A DNA stretch of 57,234 bases from Paralimibaculum aggregatum. Lineage in GTDB: Bacteria > Pseudomonadota > Alphaproteobacteria > Rhodobacterales > Rhodobacteraceae. Each line of letters begins with the position of its first letter. Within the stretch, counting starts at the first letter, position 1. Location: assembly GCF_030270585.1 (NCBI RefSeq), contig NZ_BSYI01000032.1, positions 1 to 57,234 on the forward strand. The letters run 5' to 3'. Positions 1-8,869 of this stretch are shown piece after piece. Below the pieces are notes generated by a model. It ran no database searches, was not told the origin of the DNA, and saw only the letters and a list, made by a program, of their open reading frames with translations. Both the position numbers and the translations under genes were made by a program.

Positions 1-1529
1 CGGCGGAGCGCGATGCCAGGGCCGAGGCGCTGGCGGCGGCCGAGGCCGAGGCGGCGGAGAAGGGCGCGGCGCTGGCCGCGCTCGAGGCCGAGCGCGACCG
101 GCTCGGCGCCGAGCTGGCGGCGATGGCCGAAGCACGGGAAGAGCGCGACGCGGCGAGGGCGAGCCTCGCCGAAATGGCGGCCGAGCGGGAGGCCCTGTCG
201 GCGGCGGTCGCCCGGCTCGAGGCACAGGCGGCAGAGCGCGCGGCGCAGCTCGATGCGCTGGCCGAGAGCGGAGACAGCCTCGCCGCCGAGAAGACGCGGC
301 TGGAGGCCGAGCGCGCCGCGGCGCTCGCGCTGATTGAGCGGCTGCGCTCCGAGGAGGCCACCCGCGGCGCCGCGGATGCCGAGCGGATTGCCGCGCTGGA
401 GAGCACCGCTGCCGAGCAGTCGGGCGAGATCGCGGCGCTCCGGGCTGCCCGGGCGGAGGTCGAGGCGCTCAAGCAGGCGGCGCTGGCCCGGGCCGAGGCG
501 CTCGAGGCCGAGCTCACCGAGGAGGAGCGCGCCCGGCGGGCGCTGGAGGCGGAGCGCCGGCTGGCACTGGCGCGGATCGAGGCGCTGGAGGGCGATCTCG
601 ACGCCGAGACCCGCGCCCGCCGCGAGATCGCCGCGCTGAAATCCGCCGCGGAGTCCGCGCTGGCCGAGCGCAGCGCGGCGCTCGACGCGGCGGAGACGGC
701 ACGCCGGGTCGAGGCGGCCCGCGCCGCCCGGCTCCGGCGCGAGCTGGCCGAGCGGGCCGGGGCGCTCGGCGAGGCCGAACGCGCGGCGGCGGACCGGGCG
801 GCGGCGCTGGCGCTCGCCGAGGCCGATCTCGAGGCGCTCGCCCGCCAGCTCGAGGAGACCGAGGCGGCGGAAGAGGCCGCCCGCCGCGCCTCGGAGGTGC
901 AGACCGCCGAGACCCGCCGCCTCAACCGCCAGATCGAGGCGCTGAGCGTGCAAGTCACCGGGCTTCAGGAACTGCTCGACCAGGCCGAGCTCAGCGAGGA
1001 GGAAAGCCGCGCCCGCATCGCGCGTCTCGGCGCCGAGCTGAACGACGCGCTGGCCGAGCGGGTCTCCGATCTCGAGCGCTTCCAGTCGGAATTCTTCAAG
1101 CAGATGGAAGGGCTGCTCGGCGGCCGCGAGGACATCGAGCGCGACGGCGACCGCTTCGTCTTCCAGTCCGAAGTGCTGTTCGAGACCGGCTCGGCGACGC
1201 TGGGCGCCGCTGGGCGGGCGGAGCTCGCCAAGCTCGGCGCGGTGCTGCGCCAGCTCGCCGAGCAGGTGCCCGAGGAGTTCGACTGGGTGCTCCGCGTCGA
1301 CGGCCATACCGACCGTCAGCCGATGAGCGGCGGCCGCTTCGGCGACAACTGGGCGCTCAGCCAGGCCCGCGCGCTCTCGGTGGTGCGCTACCTGATCGAG
1401 GCGGAGGGGGTGCCGCCGAACCGGCTCGCCGCCACCGGCTTCGGCGAGCACCGCCCGATCGCCGAGGGCGACACGCCGGAAGCCTATGCCCGCAACCGGC
1501 GGATCGAGTTCAAGTTCACCGAGCGCTGA
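1..1529 (+). CDS. OmpA-domain peptidoglycan-binding protein with long coiled coil (5' end outside window)
   Basis: The reading frame is open from base 3, so the gene begins upstream; 508 residues are visible. Roughly the first 350 are an almost uninterrupted Ala/Glu/Arg/Leu heptad pattern, typical of a long coiled coil. The last 125 or so form an OmpA/MotB C-terminal domain with VDGHTDRQP and a closing RNRRIEFKF, the segment that binds diaminopimelate in peptidoglycan. Known homologues in alphaproteobacteria are inner-membrane-anchored proteins that often sit beside ExbB/MotA-like genes; any membrane segment here lies outside the window. The role is therefore envelope tethering or spacing, with the details inferred. 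The first ATG in frame (123) is internal to the coiled coil and is not a plausible start. Confidence 0.85.
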   Translation, partial: AERDARAEALAAAEAEAAEKGAALAALEAERDRLGAELAAMAEAREERDAARASLAEMAAEREALSAAVARLEAQAAERAAQLDALAESGDSLAAEKTRLEAERAAALALIERLRSEEATRGAADAERIAALESTAAEQSGEIAALRAARAEVEALKQAALARAEALEAELTEEERARRALEAERRLALARIEALEGDLDAETRARREIAALKSAAESALAERSAALDAAETARRVEAARAARLRRELAERAGALGEAERAAADRAAALALAEADLEALARQLEETEAAEEAARRASEVQTAETRRLNRQIEALSVQVTGLQELLDQAELSEEESRARIARLGAELNDALAERVSDLERFQSEFFKQMEGLLGGREDIERDGDRFVFQSEVLFETGSATLGAAGRAELAKLGAVLRQLAEQVPEEFDWVLRVDGHTDRQPMSGGRFGDNWALSQARALSVVRYLIEAEGVPPNRLAATGFGEHRPIAEGDTPEAYARNRRIEFKFTER

Positions 1530-1622
1530 GGCGCATGGCCGGGGCGCGCTCCTCTGCCCGCCCGCAGGCGGCGGCGGGCGGCGCTCCGGGTCCGGCAAGC
1601 GGGGGTGGGCGACGCCGGCCGG

Positions 1623-2537
1623 TCAGTCCCGCGCAAGCGCTGCGATGCCGGCGCAGAGCGCGGCGAAGGCCGCCTTGGCCGCGGCGCTCCGGTGCCGGGC
1701 GCGCAGCCACATATGCGGCAGCCCCGCCTCGATGCGCAGCGTGACCGGAACCCCCGCCACGCGCAGCCTCTCCGCAAGGGCCGGGGCGTCGTCGCGCAGC
1801 GGATCGACCTCCGCGGCGGTTGCGTAGCAGGGCGCCGCGCCGTCCATGTCCACCGCCAGCAGCGGCGCAAAGCTGGGGTCGTCGAGAGGCGGCGGGCCGC
1901 CCGCCCGCGCCGCCTGCAGGGCAAGGATATCCGCCGTGGTGAGCAGCGGCGCCGTCGCGCAGTCGGCATAGGAGGCGAGCCCCAGCGCCTCGCCGCCCAG
2001 CGTCGGGTAGATCAGCGCCTGGCCCCTGAGTTCCGCCCGCCCGCGCAGCGCCAGCGCCACCGCCGCGGCGAGCCCGCCGCCCGCGCTGTCGCCCGCCACC
2101 ACCGCCGGACCCTCGGCCAGCGCCGCCTCGGTTGCGGCCAGCGCATCCTCGAAGGCCGCCGGGTGTCGGTGCTCCGGGGCGAGGCGATAATCCACCGCGG
2201 TGAGCACGCAGCCTGTCGCTGCGGCGATCTCGGCGCAGACATCGTCATGGCTCTCGAGCCCGCCGAGCGAGTAGGCGCCGCCATGGCAATAGACGATCCG
2301 CACGCGGCCCGGTGCCCCGGGGGCATAGCTGCGGACCGGGATCGGCCCGGCCGGCCCGGGCAGGCTGGCATCCGTCACCGACACGCCTGCCGGGCGCGGC
2401 ACCCGGAAATGCGCGGCCATCGCGTCATAGGCGCGGCGCTGGGCGGCGATGTCGCCCGGCGGCTCGGGCGGGAAGCCGTCGGCCTCGGCGACGAAGGCGG
2501 CGATCTCCGGGTCGGTGATGGCGGGGGACTGGGGCAT
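1623..2537 (-). CDS. alpha/beta hydrolase, hormone-sensitive-lipase family
   Basis: A 304-residue esterase/lipase-type hydrolase. It has the oxyanion-hole motif HGGAY (85-89), the nucleophile elbow GDSAGG (149-154, Ser151), an acid candidate at Asp245 in EVDPL, and His275 in LPHMW, which completes a Ser-Asp-His triad in the order usual for the HSL/bacterial esterase group IV family. There is no signal peptide, so it is probably cytoplasmic. An in-frame ATG 99 bases upstream gives an Arg-rich N-terminus without family character; the start at 2537 follows a GGAAGG ribosome site and fits the family length. The substrate is unknown, probably a short-chain ester. It is a single gene, divergent from the outer-membrane protein at 2675. 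Confidence 0.85.
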   Translation of the reverse strand: MPQSPAITDPEIAAFVAEADGFPPEPPGDIAAQRRAYDAMAAHFRVPRPAGVSVTDASLPGPAGPIPVRSYAPGAPGRVRIVYCHGGAYSLGGLESHDDVCAEIAAATGCVLTAVDYRLAPEHRHPAAFEDALAATEAALAEGPAVVAGDSAGGGLAAAVALALRGRAELRGQALIYPTLGGEALGLASYADCATAPLLTTADILALQAARAGGPPPLDDPSFAPLLAVDMDGAAPCYATAAEVDPLRDDAPALAERLRVAGVPVTLRIEAGLPHMWLRARHRSAAAKAAFAALCAGIAALARD

Positions 2538-2674
2538 CGGGATATCCTTCCGGGCGCAGGCATCGAACCGCCGCCGCGGCGCCGGGAAGCGCACAATTCG
2601 ATGAAAAATCGAGCGAGTAAAGGAAGCATTAACCATCTCCCCGCACCCTGCGAGGCACAGAACGGGGATTTACC

Positions 2675-3487
2675 ATGCGTCTGTTGCTCTCTGCCTGCGT
2701 GATCTGGGAACTGTTCGCCGCCGCGCCCTGGGGCGCCCTGCCGGCAGCCCGCGCCGGGGCCTGGACCCAGCAACCCGGCGCCGGGCAGATCATCACCGCC
2801 GTCAGCCGCCGCGCCAATCCGATCACCGGCTTTGCCGGCGGGCCGGTGGAGGACGACTCGACCTACACCTCGCTGTTCTTCGAATATGGCGTGATGGAGG
2901 GGCTGACCGTCGGCGGCACCGTGTTCATCGAGGTCTCCTCCGCCACCGATTCCGGCAACAACGCGGATTTCGGCGTGTTTGCCCGGGCGCGGATATGGCA
3001 GGGCGAGGGCGGCGACGTCGCCGCGGTGCAGCTCGGTGTCAAGCAGGATATCGGCGTGGTCTTCGGCGACAGCTTCACCCGGCCGGACAGCGACCCGACC
3101 AGCGAGGTCTCGCTGCGCGCGCTCTATGGCCGGGGCTTCGGCTTCGACTGGGGCAGCGCCTTCGTCTCGCTGGAGGCCGGCTACCATTTCCAGACCGATG
3201 GCGACGACGACGAGGTCCGCGCCGACATCACCGTGGGGGCGCAGCCCTGGTCCTGCTGCATGGGGCTGCTCAGCCTCTACGCGACCTACCCGGTGAGCGG
3301 CGAGGGCGACGACGGTGACCCGTCGCTGAAGCTGGCGCCCTCCTTCGCCTACAGCTTCACCATCGACGAGGCGGAGGAGGGCGAGCCGCCGCCGAAGCCG
3401 ATCACCATCCAGATCGGCATCAGCCAGGACCTGCTCAACTTCGACGAGGGGCTCGGTTTCCAGTTCAGCGTCTGGCAGCCGTTCTGA
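2675..3487 (+). CDS. predicted outer-membrane beta-barrel protein
   Basis: 270 residues. The N-terminus is hydrophobic and ends in an AARAGA-like signal peptidase site near residues 26-28. The mature part alternates polar and aromatic or hydrophobic residues in beta-strand-like stretches with acidic loops (for example DGDDDE around 174). The last residues are FSVWQPF, ending in Phe, the C-terminal signature of outer-membrane barrels recognised by BamA. I do not recognise a named family. The 137-base spacer to the divergent hydrolase contains a small inverted repeat, TCGAT-GAAAA-ATCGA (2598-2612), that may belong to the promoter region. A porin-like or structural role is inference. Confidence 0.7.
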   Translation: MRLLLSACVIWELFAAAPWGALPAARAGAWTQQPGAGQIITAVSRRANPITGFAGGPVEDDSTYTSLFFEYGVMEGLTVGGTVFIEVSSATDSGNNADFGVFARARIWQGEGGDVAAVQLGVKQDIGVVFGDSFTRPDSDPTSEVSLRALYGRGFGFDWGSAFVSLEAGYHFQTDGDDDEVRADITVGAQPWSCCMGLLSLYATYPVSGEGDDGDPSLKLAPSFAYSFTIDEAEEGEPPPKPITIQIGISQDLLNFDEGLGFQFSVWQPF

Positions 3488-3497
3488 CCGCGCCGGC

Positions 3498-3929
3498 TCA
3501 GCTCGCGAGGCCGGGCAGGCGGCGCAGCTGCACGCCGCGGATGCGCCAGGCGCCGTCGGTCCGGCCCATCAGGTAATCGACCTCGAAGAGCCGGCCCTTG
3601 GCGTCCTCGAAGAGCACGGTCTTGACCTGCGCGCCGCCGGCGGTGGTCTCGAGCGCGCGCCACTCCACCCGGGCCGGGCGGTAGATCATCGGATAGCCCT
3701 GCCGCACCATCCGCCCGAAGCCGGCGGGGCTGCCGAACCTGGCCTGGATGCCCGGCGCGGCATGGGCGAAGGCGGCGGCGAAATCGTCCCGCGCGAAGGC
3801 GGCGAGCTGGTCGGCGATCACGCGCTCGATGGCGGCGTTGGGGTCGGCATCCTGTGCGCGCGAGGCGCCGGGAGCGAGCGGCAGGGCGAGCGCCAGCGCA
3901 AGGCCGAGCGCGCGGATCAGGCGGGTCAT
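3498..3929 (-). CDS. DUF4864 domain-containing periplasmic protein
   Basis: 143 residues: a signal peptide (about 1-25, ending SRAQDA), then an NTF2/SnoaL-like fold sequence of the DUF4864 family (AIERVIADQLAAFARDDF, then PARVEWRALET and a closing GAWRIRGVQL). An ATG seven codons upstream is possible, but the start used here is preceded by GGAGG at good spacing. Function is unknown for the family; the fold suggests ligand binding rather than classical catalysis. It converges on the outer-membrane gene, with 10 bases between the two stops. Confidence 0.75.
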   Translation of the reverse strand: MTRLIRALGLALALALPLAPGASRAQDADPNAAIERVIADQLAAFARDDFAAAFAHAAPGIQARFGSPAGFGRMVRQGYPMIYRPARVEWRALETTAGGAQVKTVLFEDAKGRLFEVDYLMGRTDGAWRIRGVQLRRLPGLAS

Positions 3930-4095
3930 GACGCGGTCCTCCGGTGTCACTGCGTCACCGTGAGGATGCGGCGGCGCGGGCGCGGGTCAAGGGCGCGGGC
4001 CGCACCGCGCCCCATGGCCGTACCCTCGCGGATGGCCTAGACTGCGCCCTCCGCCGGCATTGGCCAGGTGGGTCGCGAGGCAGGACAGCAGACGG

Positions 4096-5319
4096 ATGAG
4101 CGAAGACTTCGTGATCGAGCGCCTCGGTGCGCAGGGCGATGGCGTGGTGGCGGAGAGCGCGGTCTTCGTGCCGCTGACCCTGCCGGGCGAGACGGTGCGC
4201 GCGCGCCGCCTCGGCGACCGCGCGACGCTGGAGCGCGTGCTGGAGCCGTCGCCGGAGCGGGTCGAGCCCGAATGCCCGCATTACGGCAGCTGCGGCGGCT
4301 GCATGCTGCAGCATGCCTCGGACGAATTTGTCGCCGGCTGGAAGCGCGAGCTGGCGGCGGCGGCGCTGGCGGCGCGCGGCATCACCGGCATCGAGATCCG
4401 CCCGGTGCTGACCTCGCCCCCCGGCGCGCGGCGGCGCATCACGGTCGCGGCGAAACGCACGCGGTCGGGGGTGCAGATCGGCTTCCACGGCCGCGGCTCC
4501 GACATGGTGGTGGGGATCGACGCCTGCCTCGTCGCCGCGCCGCCGCTGATCGACGCGCTGCCGGGGCTTGCCGAGATCGCCGAGATCGCTGCCTCGCGCA
4601 AGGGACAGCCGCGGATCACCCTGACCCTCGGCGATGGCGGGGTGGACTGCGCGGTGACCGAGGCCAAGCCGCTCGACGGGCCGGGGCTGGCGCTGCTGGC
4701 CGGCATGGCGGCGCGGGCAGGCCTCGCGCGGCTGACCTGGAACGGCGAGGTCGCGGTCAGCCGGGTGCCGGTGCTGCAGCGCTTCGGCCGGGCCCGGGTG
4801 GCGGTGCCGCCGGGGGCGTTCCTGCAGCCGACGGCGGAGGGCGAGGCGGCGCTGGTGGCGGCGGTGGCCGAGGCGGTCGGCGATGCCGGCCGTGTCGCCG
4901 ATCTCTTCGCCGGATCGGGCACCTTCGCGCTGCCGCTGGCGGAGCGCGCCGAGGTGCTGGCGGTGGAGGGCGAGGCGGCGGCGATGGCGGCGCTCGATGC
5001 CGGCTGGCGCGGCGCCGATGGGCTGAAGCGCGTGCAGTGCCTCACCCGGGATCTCTTCAAGCGCCCGCTCCGCCGCGACGAGCTCAAGGGGCTGGATGCA
5101 GTGGTGATCGACCCGCCGAGGGCCGGCGCGCGGGCGCAGTTCGAGCAGCTTGCCGAGACCCCGCCGGCGCGCGTCGCGAGCGTCAGCTGCAACCCCGCGA
5201 CCTTCGCCCGCGACGCACGGATCCTGCTCGATGCGGGCTATCGGCTCGACTGGGTGCAGCCGGTCGACCAGTTCCGCTGGAGCCCGCATCTCGAGCTTGT
5301 CGGCGCCTTCAGCCGGTGA
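4096..5319 (+). CDS. class I SAM-dependent RNA methyltransferase, TrmA/RlmD-like (m5U)
   Basis: 407 residues. The N-terminal part carries the [4Fe-4S] cysteines of RlmC/RlmD-type enzymes (Cys60, Cys66 and Cys69 in ECPHYGSCGGC), with a further Cys in GIDACL near 146. The C-terminal SAM domain has DLFAGSGTFALPL, the VVIDPPRAG motif and catalytic Cys365 in SCNPATFARD. Members methylate uridine at C5 in 23S rRNA or tRNA; which position is modified here cannot be told. The ORF extends 12 codons upstream to another ATG at 4060. I prefer 4096 because MSEDFVIERLGAQGDG matches the usual N-terminus; the TRAM domain is abbreviated. Confidence 0.85.
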   Translation: MSEDFVIERLGAQGDGVVAESAVFVPLTLPGETVRARRLGDRATLERVLEPSPERVEPECPHYGSCGGCMLQHASDEFVAGWKRELAAAALAARGITGIEIRPVLTSPPGARRRITVAAKRTRSGVQIGFHGRGSDMVVGIDACLVAAPPLIDALPGLAEIAEIAASRKGQPRITLTLGDGGVDCAVTEAKPLDGPGLALLAGMAARAGLARLTWNGEVAVSRVPVLQRFGRARVAVPPGAFLQPTAEGEAALVAAVAEAVGDAGRVADLFAGSGTFALPLAERAEVLAVEGEAAAMAALDAGWRGADGLKRVQCLTRDLFKRPLRRDELKGLDAVVIDPPRAGARAQFEQLAETPPARVASVSCNPATFARDARILLDAGYRLDWVQPVDQFRWSPHLELVGAFSR

Positions 5320-5826
5320 GCGCGGGCACGCAGCGCCGTTGCAGCCTCCAGGGGCCTTAGCCCGGCCGCAGTTCTCGATCGCTTCCGCCCATCGGCGTGC
5401 GGGCGCCGTGCCGTAGTCGGCAGGGTTCGCGGCCGCCCGTGCCCGCACCGCATCTGTTCGGGAGAGATGCAGGATCTTTTCCGTGATGCGCCGTCATGCG
5501 GGCGATGCGTGTTGCGGGACTGCCAGCGGCGACGGGCCGAAGGCATGACGCGCCATTTGGCCGAAGCCGCGGCAGGGCTTGGTGTTGCAACAGGTGGCGG
5601 CGCAACCGTCATCTTCCGGGCCGGATCGGCCAGCGCCAAATGTAGAGTTGCCGCGATGGCGATGCTCGGGATCGGAGGAAGCGCGCCGGTAACGGGTGAT
5701 CTCCTGGCGCGCCCCTTCGCGTATTTGCCGCGGTAGGAAGGCCCGCCGGCTCACGCGCCGCGCGATGCGAACCTGCGGTCGGAGGTGTCGCCCATGGCCG
5801 GCAGCCGTGTGCCGAAACGTAGGTTT
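5320..5826. other. 507-bp gap with no convincing gene
   Basis: Between the RNA methyltransferase and the DUF6505 gene no reading frame shows family character, codon bias or a good start. Short ORFs on both strands (for example 5467-5736 plus and 5494-5754 minus) have Arg- and Cys-rich translations unlike proteins. A small perfect palindrome TGTTGCAACA lies at 5583-5592. I see no tRNA cloverleaf and no terminator with a T-run. It may hold an untranslated RNA, or a decayed gene. Confidence 0.4.
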
Positions 5827-6306
5827 TCAGTCGTCGAGCGTGCCGTGGACGGCGAAGGCGTCGAGCTTCGCCTCGCGCGCCCGGATCGCCCGGAAGCTCT
5901 CGGACACGCCGGCATCGACGAGTTCGCGCTCCACCACGAGCAGCGTGTTGGGGTCGTGATCCTCGCACATGGCGCGCATGAAGCCGAGCTCCTCCGCCGC
6001 GACGGGGCGCGCGGTCTCGATGTCCGGGGCGCCGAACGCCTCGACGAAATGCGCCGCCAGCGTCTCGGTCAGCGCGGCATATTCCGCCTCGGTGATCTCG
6101 GTGACCGCGACGAAGGTGGCGCGGCCGAAGCTGCCGAGCCCGAGCCAGCCATTGGCGAATTCCTGCCGGGCCTGGCCGGCGAGCTGCTCCTCGCTCCAGT
6201 CGGAGAAGGCGAAGCCGCCGGATATCGCCCATTCGCCGGGCTCGGCGGCGCGGGCGAAGACCCGCTCGTCGCTCTCGTCGAAGCGGATCGTGCGCGCGAG
6301 CCTCAT
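5827..6306 (-). CDS. DUF6505 family protein
   Basis: 159 residues, acidic, with no signal peptide, beginning MRLARTIRFDESDERVF. It matches the small DUF6505 family I associate with formate-dehydrogenase regions of Rhodobacterales; the biochemical role is unknown. Its ATG overlaps the stop of the ligase-like gene by four bases (ATGA at 6303-6306), so it is the last gene of a translationally coupled set DUF6494-mrp-ligase-DUF6505. A much longer upstream extension of the same frame is only an antisense shadow of the ligase gene. The association suggests an accessory factor for Fe-S or molybdoenzyme maturation; that is inference. Confidence 0.7.
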   Translation of the reverse strand: MRLARTIRFDESDERVFARAAEPGEWAISGGFAFSDWSEEQLAGQARQEFANGWLGLGSFGRATFVAVTEITEAEYAALTETLAAHFVEAFGAPDIETARPVAAEELGFMRAMCEDHDPNTLLVVERELVDAGVSESFRAIRAREAKLDAFAVHGTLDD

Positions 6307-7016
6307 GACGCCTCCATCAGATGCGAATGCAGCGGGCGGAGCACGGTCCCGCCGCCGGATTTCACGAGCTGCCCGCCGGCCTCGTCGAGCCCGAGGAAGG
6401 TGCCGCCCTCCGGCAGCGCCTCGCCGAGCCGCCAGAGCCGCCCGCGCCAGCTCTCGTGCAGCGGCCTGAAGCCGCGATCGGTCCAGGTGTTGATCCAGAC
6501 CAGGCTGTGCCGGCTCCAGCTCTCGACCAGCGCGCGCGCTGCGATCTCGCCACAGCCTTCCTCGTGCGCCCAGGTACGGTCCGGGTCGGCGCCGGGCACG
6601 GCATCCGGCGGCGGGATCAGGTCGAGCTCGAAGCCGACGACCATCCAGTCCGGCTCGGCGGCGGGGTCGGCGGTGGATGCGGCGGCCCTGATCCGGCCGC
6701 AGCGCGCGCCGTTGACCCGGATCGTTGCCGGCCATTCGATCTGCACGCCCACCTCCGGCGGCGCCAGCGCGCCGAGCGCATCGCCGAGGCCGAGCATCAG
6801 CGCCACCGCGCCGCCCGCCGCCTCTGCCAGCGACACCTCGGGGGCCAGCACCATCGCCGCCCGCGCGGTGGCCGGATCGTCGGCCCAGACCACGAGCCCC
6901 GGATCGGCCCCCACCGCCGCGCGCGCCACCGCCTTGGCGAAGGGGTCCTGCCCGGGGCGGGTCTCCTCGCCGGTCAGCAATGGCGGGAAGCTGGGGACGC
7001 CCGGGGCCAGGGTCAT
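6303..7016 (-). CDS. biotin/lipoate--protein ligase-like protein
   Basis: 237 residues of the BPL/LplA/LipB fold type (BPL_LplA_LipB_2-like). The segment IEWPATIRVNGARCGRI occupies the place of the biotin-ligase core WPND...KxxGIL, so Asn, Asp and the Lys are replaced by Ala, Thr and Arg. An ATGA overlap joins it to mrp upstream (7013-7016) and another joins it to DUF6505 downstream. No biotin- or lipoate-dependent substrate gene is nearby. The sequence is open and uninterrupted, so it is not a pseudogene. Either the family uses a different residue set or this copy binds a cofactor without ligating it. Linkage to Fe-S and formate-dehydrogenase genes hints at a maturation role. Confidence 0.7.
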   Translation of the reverse strand: MTLAPGVPSFPPLLTGEETRPGQDPFAKAVARAAVGADPGLVVWADDPATARAAMVLAPEVSLAEAAGGAVALMLGLGDALGALAPPEVGVQIEWPATIRVNGARCGRIRAAASTADPAAEPDWMVVGFELDLIPPPDAVPGADPDRTWAHEEGCGEIAARALVESWSRHSLVWINTWTDRGFRPLHESWRGRLWRLGEALPEGGTFLGLDEAGGQLVKSGGGTVLRPLHSHLMEAS

Positions 7017-8131
7017 CGCATCGCGTCCAGCCCGGCGAGGCGCTCGGCGATGTCGAGGAAGGCGCGGGCCTGCGGGCTCGCGGGCTTCGCCGCCACGATC
7101 GGCGCGCCGCCATCGCCGGCCAGCCGGATGTCGAGATCGAGCGGCACCGCGCCGAGGAACGGGATGCCGAGCTTCTCCGCCTCGCGCGCCGCACCGCCAT
7201 GGCCGAAGATATGCGCCTCGTGCCCGCAGCTGGGGCAGACATAGGTCGACATGTTCTCGATGAGCCCCATCACCGGGGTCTCGGTCTTGCGGAACATGTC
7301 GAGCGCCTTGCGTGCGTCGAGCAGCGCGATGTCCTGCGGCGTGGAGACCACCACGGCGCCGGTCACCTCGGCCTTCTGCGAGAGGGTGAGCTGCACGTCG
7401 CCGGTGCCGGGCGGGAGGTCGACCAGCAGCACGTCGAGCCCGCCCCACTGCACCTGGCGCAGCATCTGCTCGAGCGCGCCCATCAGCATCGGCCCGCGCC
7501 AGATCACCGCCTCGCCCTCGGGCACCATCATGCCGATGGAGATCGCGGTGACGCCGTGGTTGCGGAGCGGCAGGATGGTGGTGCCGTCGGGCGAGGAGGG
7601 GCGCCCCGAGATTCCCAGCATGCGCGGCTGGCTCGGCCCGTAGACATCGGCGTCGAGCAGCCCGACACGCTTGCCCTGCGCCGCCAGCGCCACCGCGAGG
7701 TTCGCCGATACGGTGGACTTGCCGACGCCGCCCTTGCCGCTGGCGATGGGCACGATCCGGTCGACGCCGGGGATGCGCTTGTCGGCCGGCTGCGCCGGCT
7801 TGCGGCGCCCGCCGGTGCCGAGATCGGGAGGCGGGCCCTTTGGGGTGCTGGTGCGCGAGGGCTGCGGCTCGGCGGAATGCGCGGTGAGGATCGCCGAGAC
7901 CCGCGCGACGCCCGGCAGCGCCTCCACCGCGGCGGCGGCGGCGGCGCGGACCGGCTCCATCTCGGCGCCGCGGGCGGGATCGACCTCGATCACGAAGCTG
8001 ACGCTGTCGCCGCTCACCGAGATCGCCTTGGCCATGTCGGCGGCGATCAGGTCCTTCCCCGTGCCCGGATCGACGATCCGCGCCAGCGCCGCGACAACCT
8101 CCTCGCGGGTGACGGTGCGGGTGTCGGTCAT
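7013..8131 (-). CDS. mrp: Mrp/NBP35 (ApbC) family iron-sulfur carrier ATPase
   Basis: 372 residues in two parts: an N-terminal MIP18/DUF59-type domain (about 1-85), a linker, and a deviant Walker A P-loop NTPase with SGKGGVGKST (131-140), the switch motif LLVDLPPGTGD, and the bridging CPSC pair (Cys299, Cys302) that holds a labile Fe-S cluster between two subunits. Mrp proteins carry and deliver [4Fe-4S] clusters to apoproteins in the cytoplasm. Placement beside a multi-[4Fe-4S] protein and formate dehydrogenase suggests dedicated or preferred delivery there. The start overlaps the DUF6494 stop by four bases. Confidence 0.93.
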   Translation of the reverse strand: MTDTRTVTREEVVAALARIVDPGTGKDLIAADMAKAISVSGDSVSFVIEVDPARGAEMEPVRAAAAAAVEALPGVARVSAILTAHSAEPQPSRTSTPKGPPPDLGTGGRRKPAQPADKRIPGVDRIVPIASGKGGVGKSTVSANLAVALAAQGKRVGLLDADVYGPSQPRMLGISGRPSSPDGTTILPLRNHGVTAISIGMMVPEGEAVIWRGPMLMGALEQMLRQVQWGGLDVLLVDLPPGTGDVQLTLSQKAEVTGAVVVSTPQDIALLDARKALDMFRKTETPVMGLIENMSTYVCPSCGHEAHIFGHGGAAREAEKLGIPFLGAVPLDLDIRLAGDGGAPIVAAKPASPQARAFLDIAERLAGLDAMR

Positions 8132-8334
8132 GCGCCCTCCCCGCCGGTGCCGGTGTCGATATCGCCCTCGATGACATGGTCGAGCCCGATCTCCGGGCAG
8201 CTGATCACCGCGCGCACGGTCACCTTGCCCTTGGGTCCGGCCGCACGCACCGCCGCCTCGATCTGCTGCTGCGAGGTCACGCCGACCTGCTTGAGAAACT
8301 TCCGCATCGACATGTTGAGCGCGTCGTCCGACAT
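8128..8334 (-). CDS. DUF6494 family small protein
   Basis: 68 residues starting MSDDALNMSMRKFLKQVGV, a pattern of the DUF6494 family. It is soluble, with one Cys (ISCPEIGLDH) and an acidic C-terminus. AGGAAAGG lies upstream of the ATG, and an ATGA overlap leads into mrp, making this the first gene of the four-gene coupled set. The start was chosen because the 56 residues upstream in the same frame are Arg/Pro-rich and unlike a protein. Function unknown; conservation next to Mrp suggests a small partner of Fe-S handling. Confidence 0.7.
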   Translation of the reverse strand: MSDDALNMSMRKFLKQVGVTSQQQIEAAVRAAGPKGKVTVRAVISCPEIGLDHVIEGDIDTGTGGEGA

Positions 8335-8432
8335 CGCGGTCACCTTTCCTGTGGTCCTGCGTTTGGGGTGGGGATGCCGAGCGGAAATGTCAAGTTTCCC
8401 GCCCCGCGCCCCCGCCGGGAGCCCGGTATCGG

Positions 8433-8822
8433 CTATTCCGTGCCGATCGGGCGCGGGCCGAGGCAGAGCTCGTTGGTTCCGACGATGCCGCGATCGCCGC
8501 ATTCCGGCGGCAGCGGCGCCAGGCCCGGGGTGCTGCGCTGCGGCGGCTCGGCGGCGAGGCCGACCGGCTCGTCGGCATCGATGGCGAGCGCCGGGTCCTC
8601 GCCCGGCACCGGCCCGTCGGCGCGCAGGGTCAGCCCGGCCACCGGCTGCGGCGCGGGGGTGCTCTGCCAGTCATCCGCCGGCACCGTCGAGGGCAGCGCC
8701 TCGCGCACCACCTTCGGCTCGGCGGCGGGCGCGGAGGCGGGGGCGATCGTCGGCTTCGGAGCGGGGTCGGGCGCGGCGCAGGCGGCGAGCGCGAGCAGCA
8801 GCAGGGCGGCGGATCGGATCAT
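8433..8822 (-). CDS. small predicted lipoprotein
   Basis: 129 residues with a lipoprotein signal peptide: MIRSAALLLLALAACAA gives a lipobox (LAAC, Cys15). The mature part is Pro/Ala-rich and low-complexity, then has two cysteines in PECGDRGIVGTNELC, which may form a disulfide. GGGAG lies upstream of the ATG. It sits between the multi-Fe-S gene and the DUF6494 set on the same strand, so probably in one transcription unit. I know no function. Confidence 0.65.
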   Translation of the reverse strand: MIRSAALLLLALAACAAPDPAPKPTIAPASAPAAEPKVVREALPSTVPADDWQSTPAPQPVAGLTLRADGPVPGEDPALAIDADEPVGLAAEPPQRSTPGLAPLPPECGDRGIVGTNELCLGPRPIGTE

Positions 8823-8869
8823 GCGGGTCTCCCTCGAGGCCGGGCTGGGTGGTGGCGAGGGCAGGGGGC

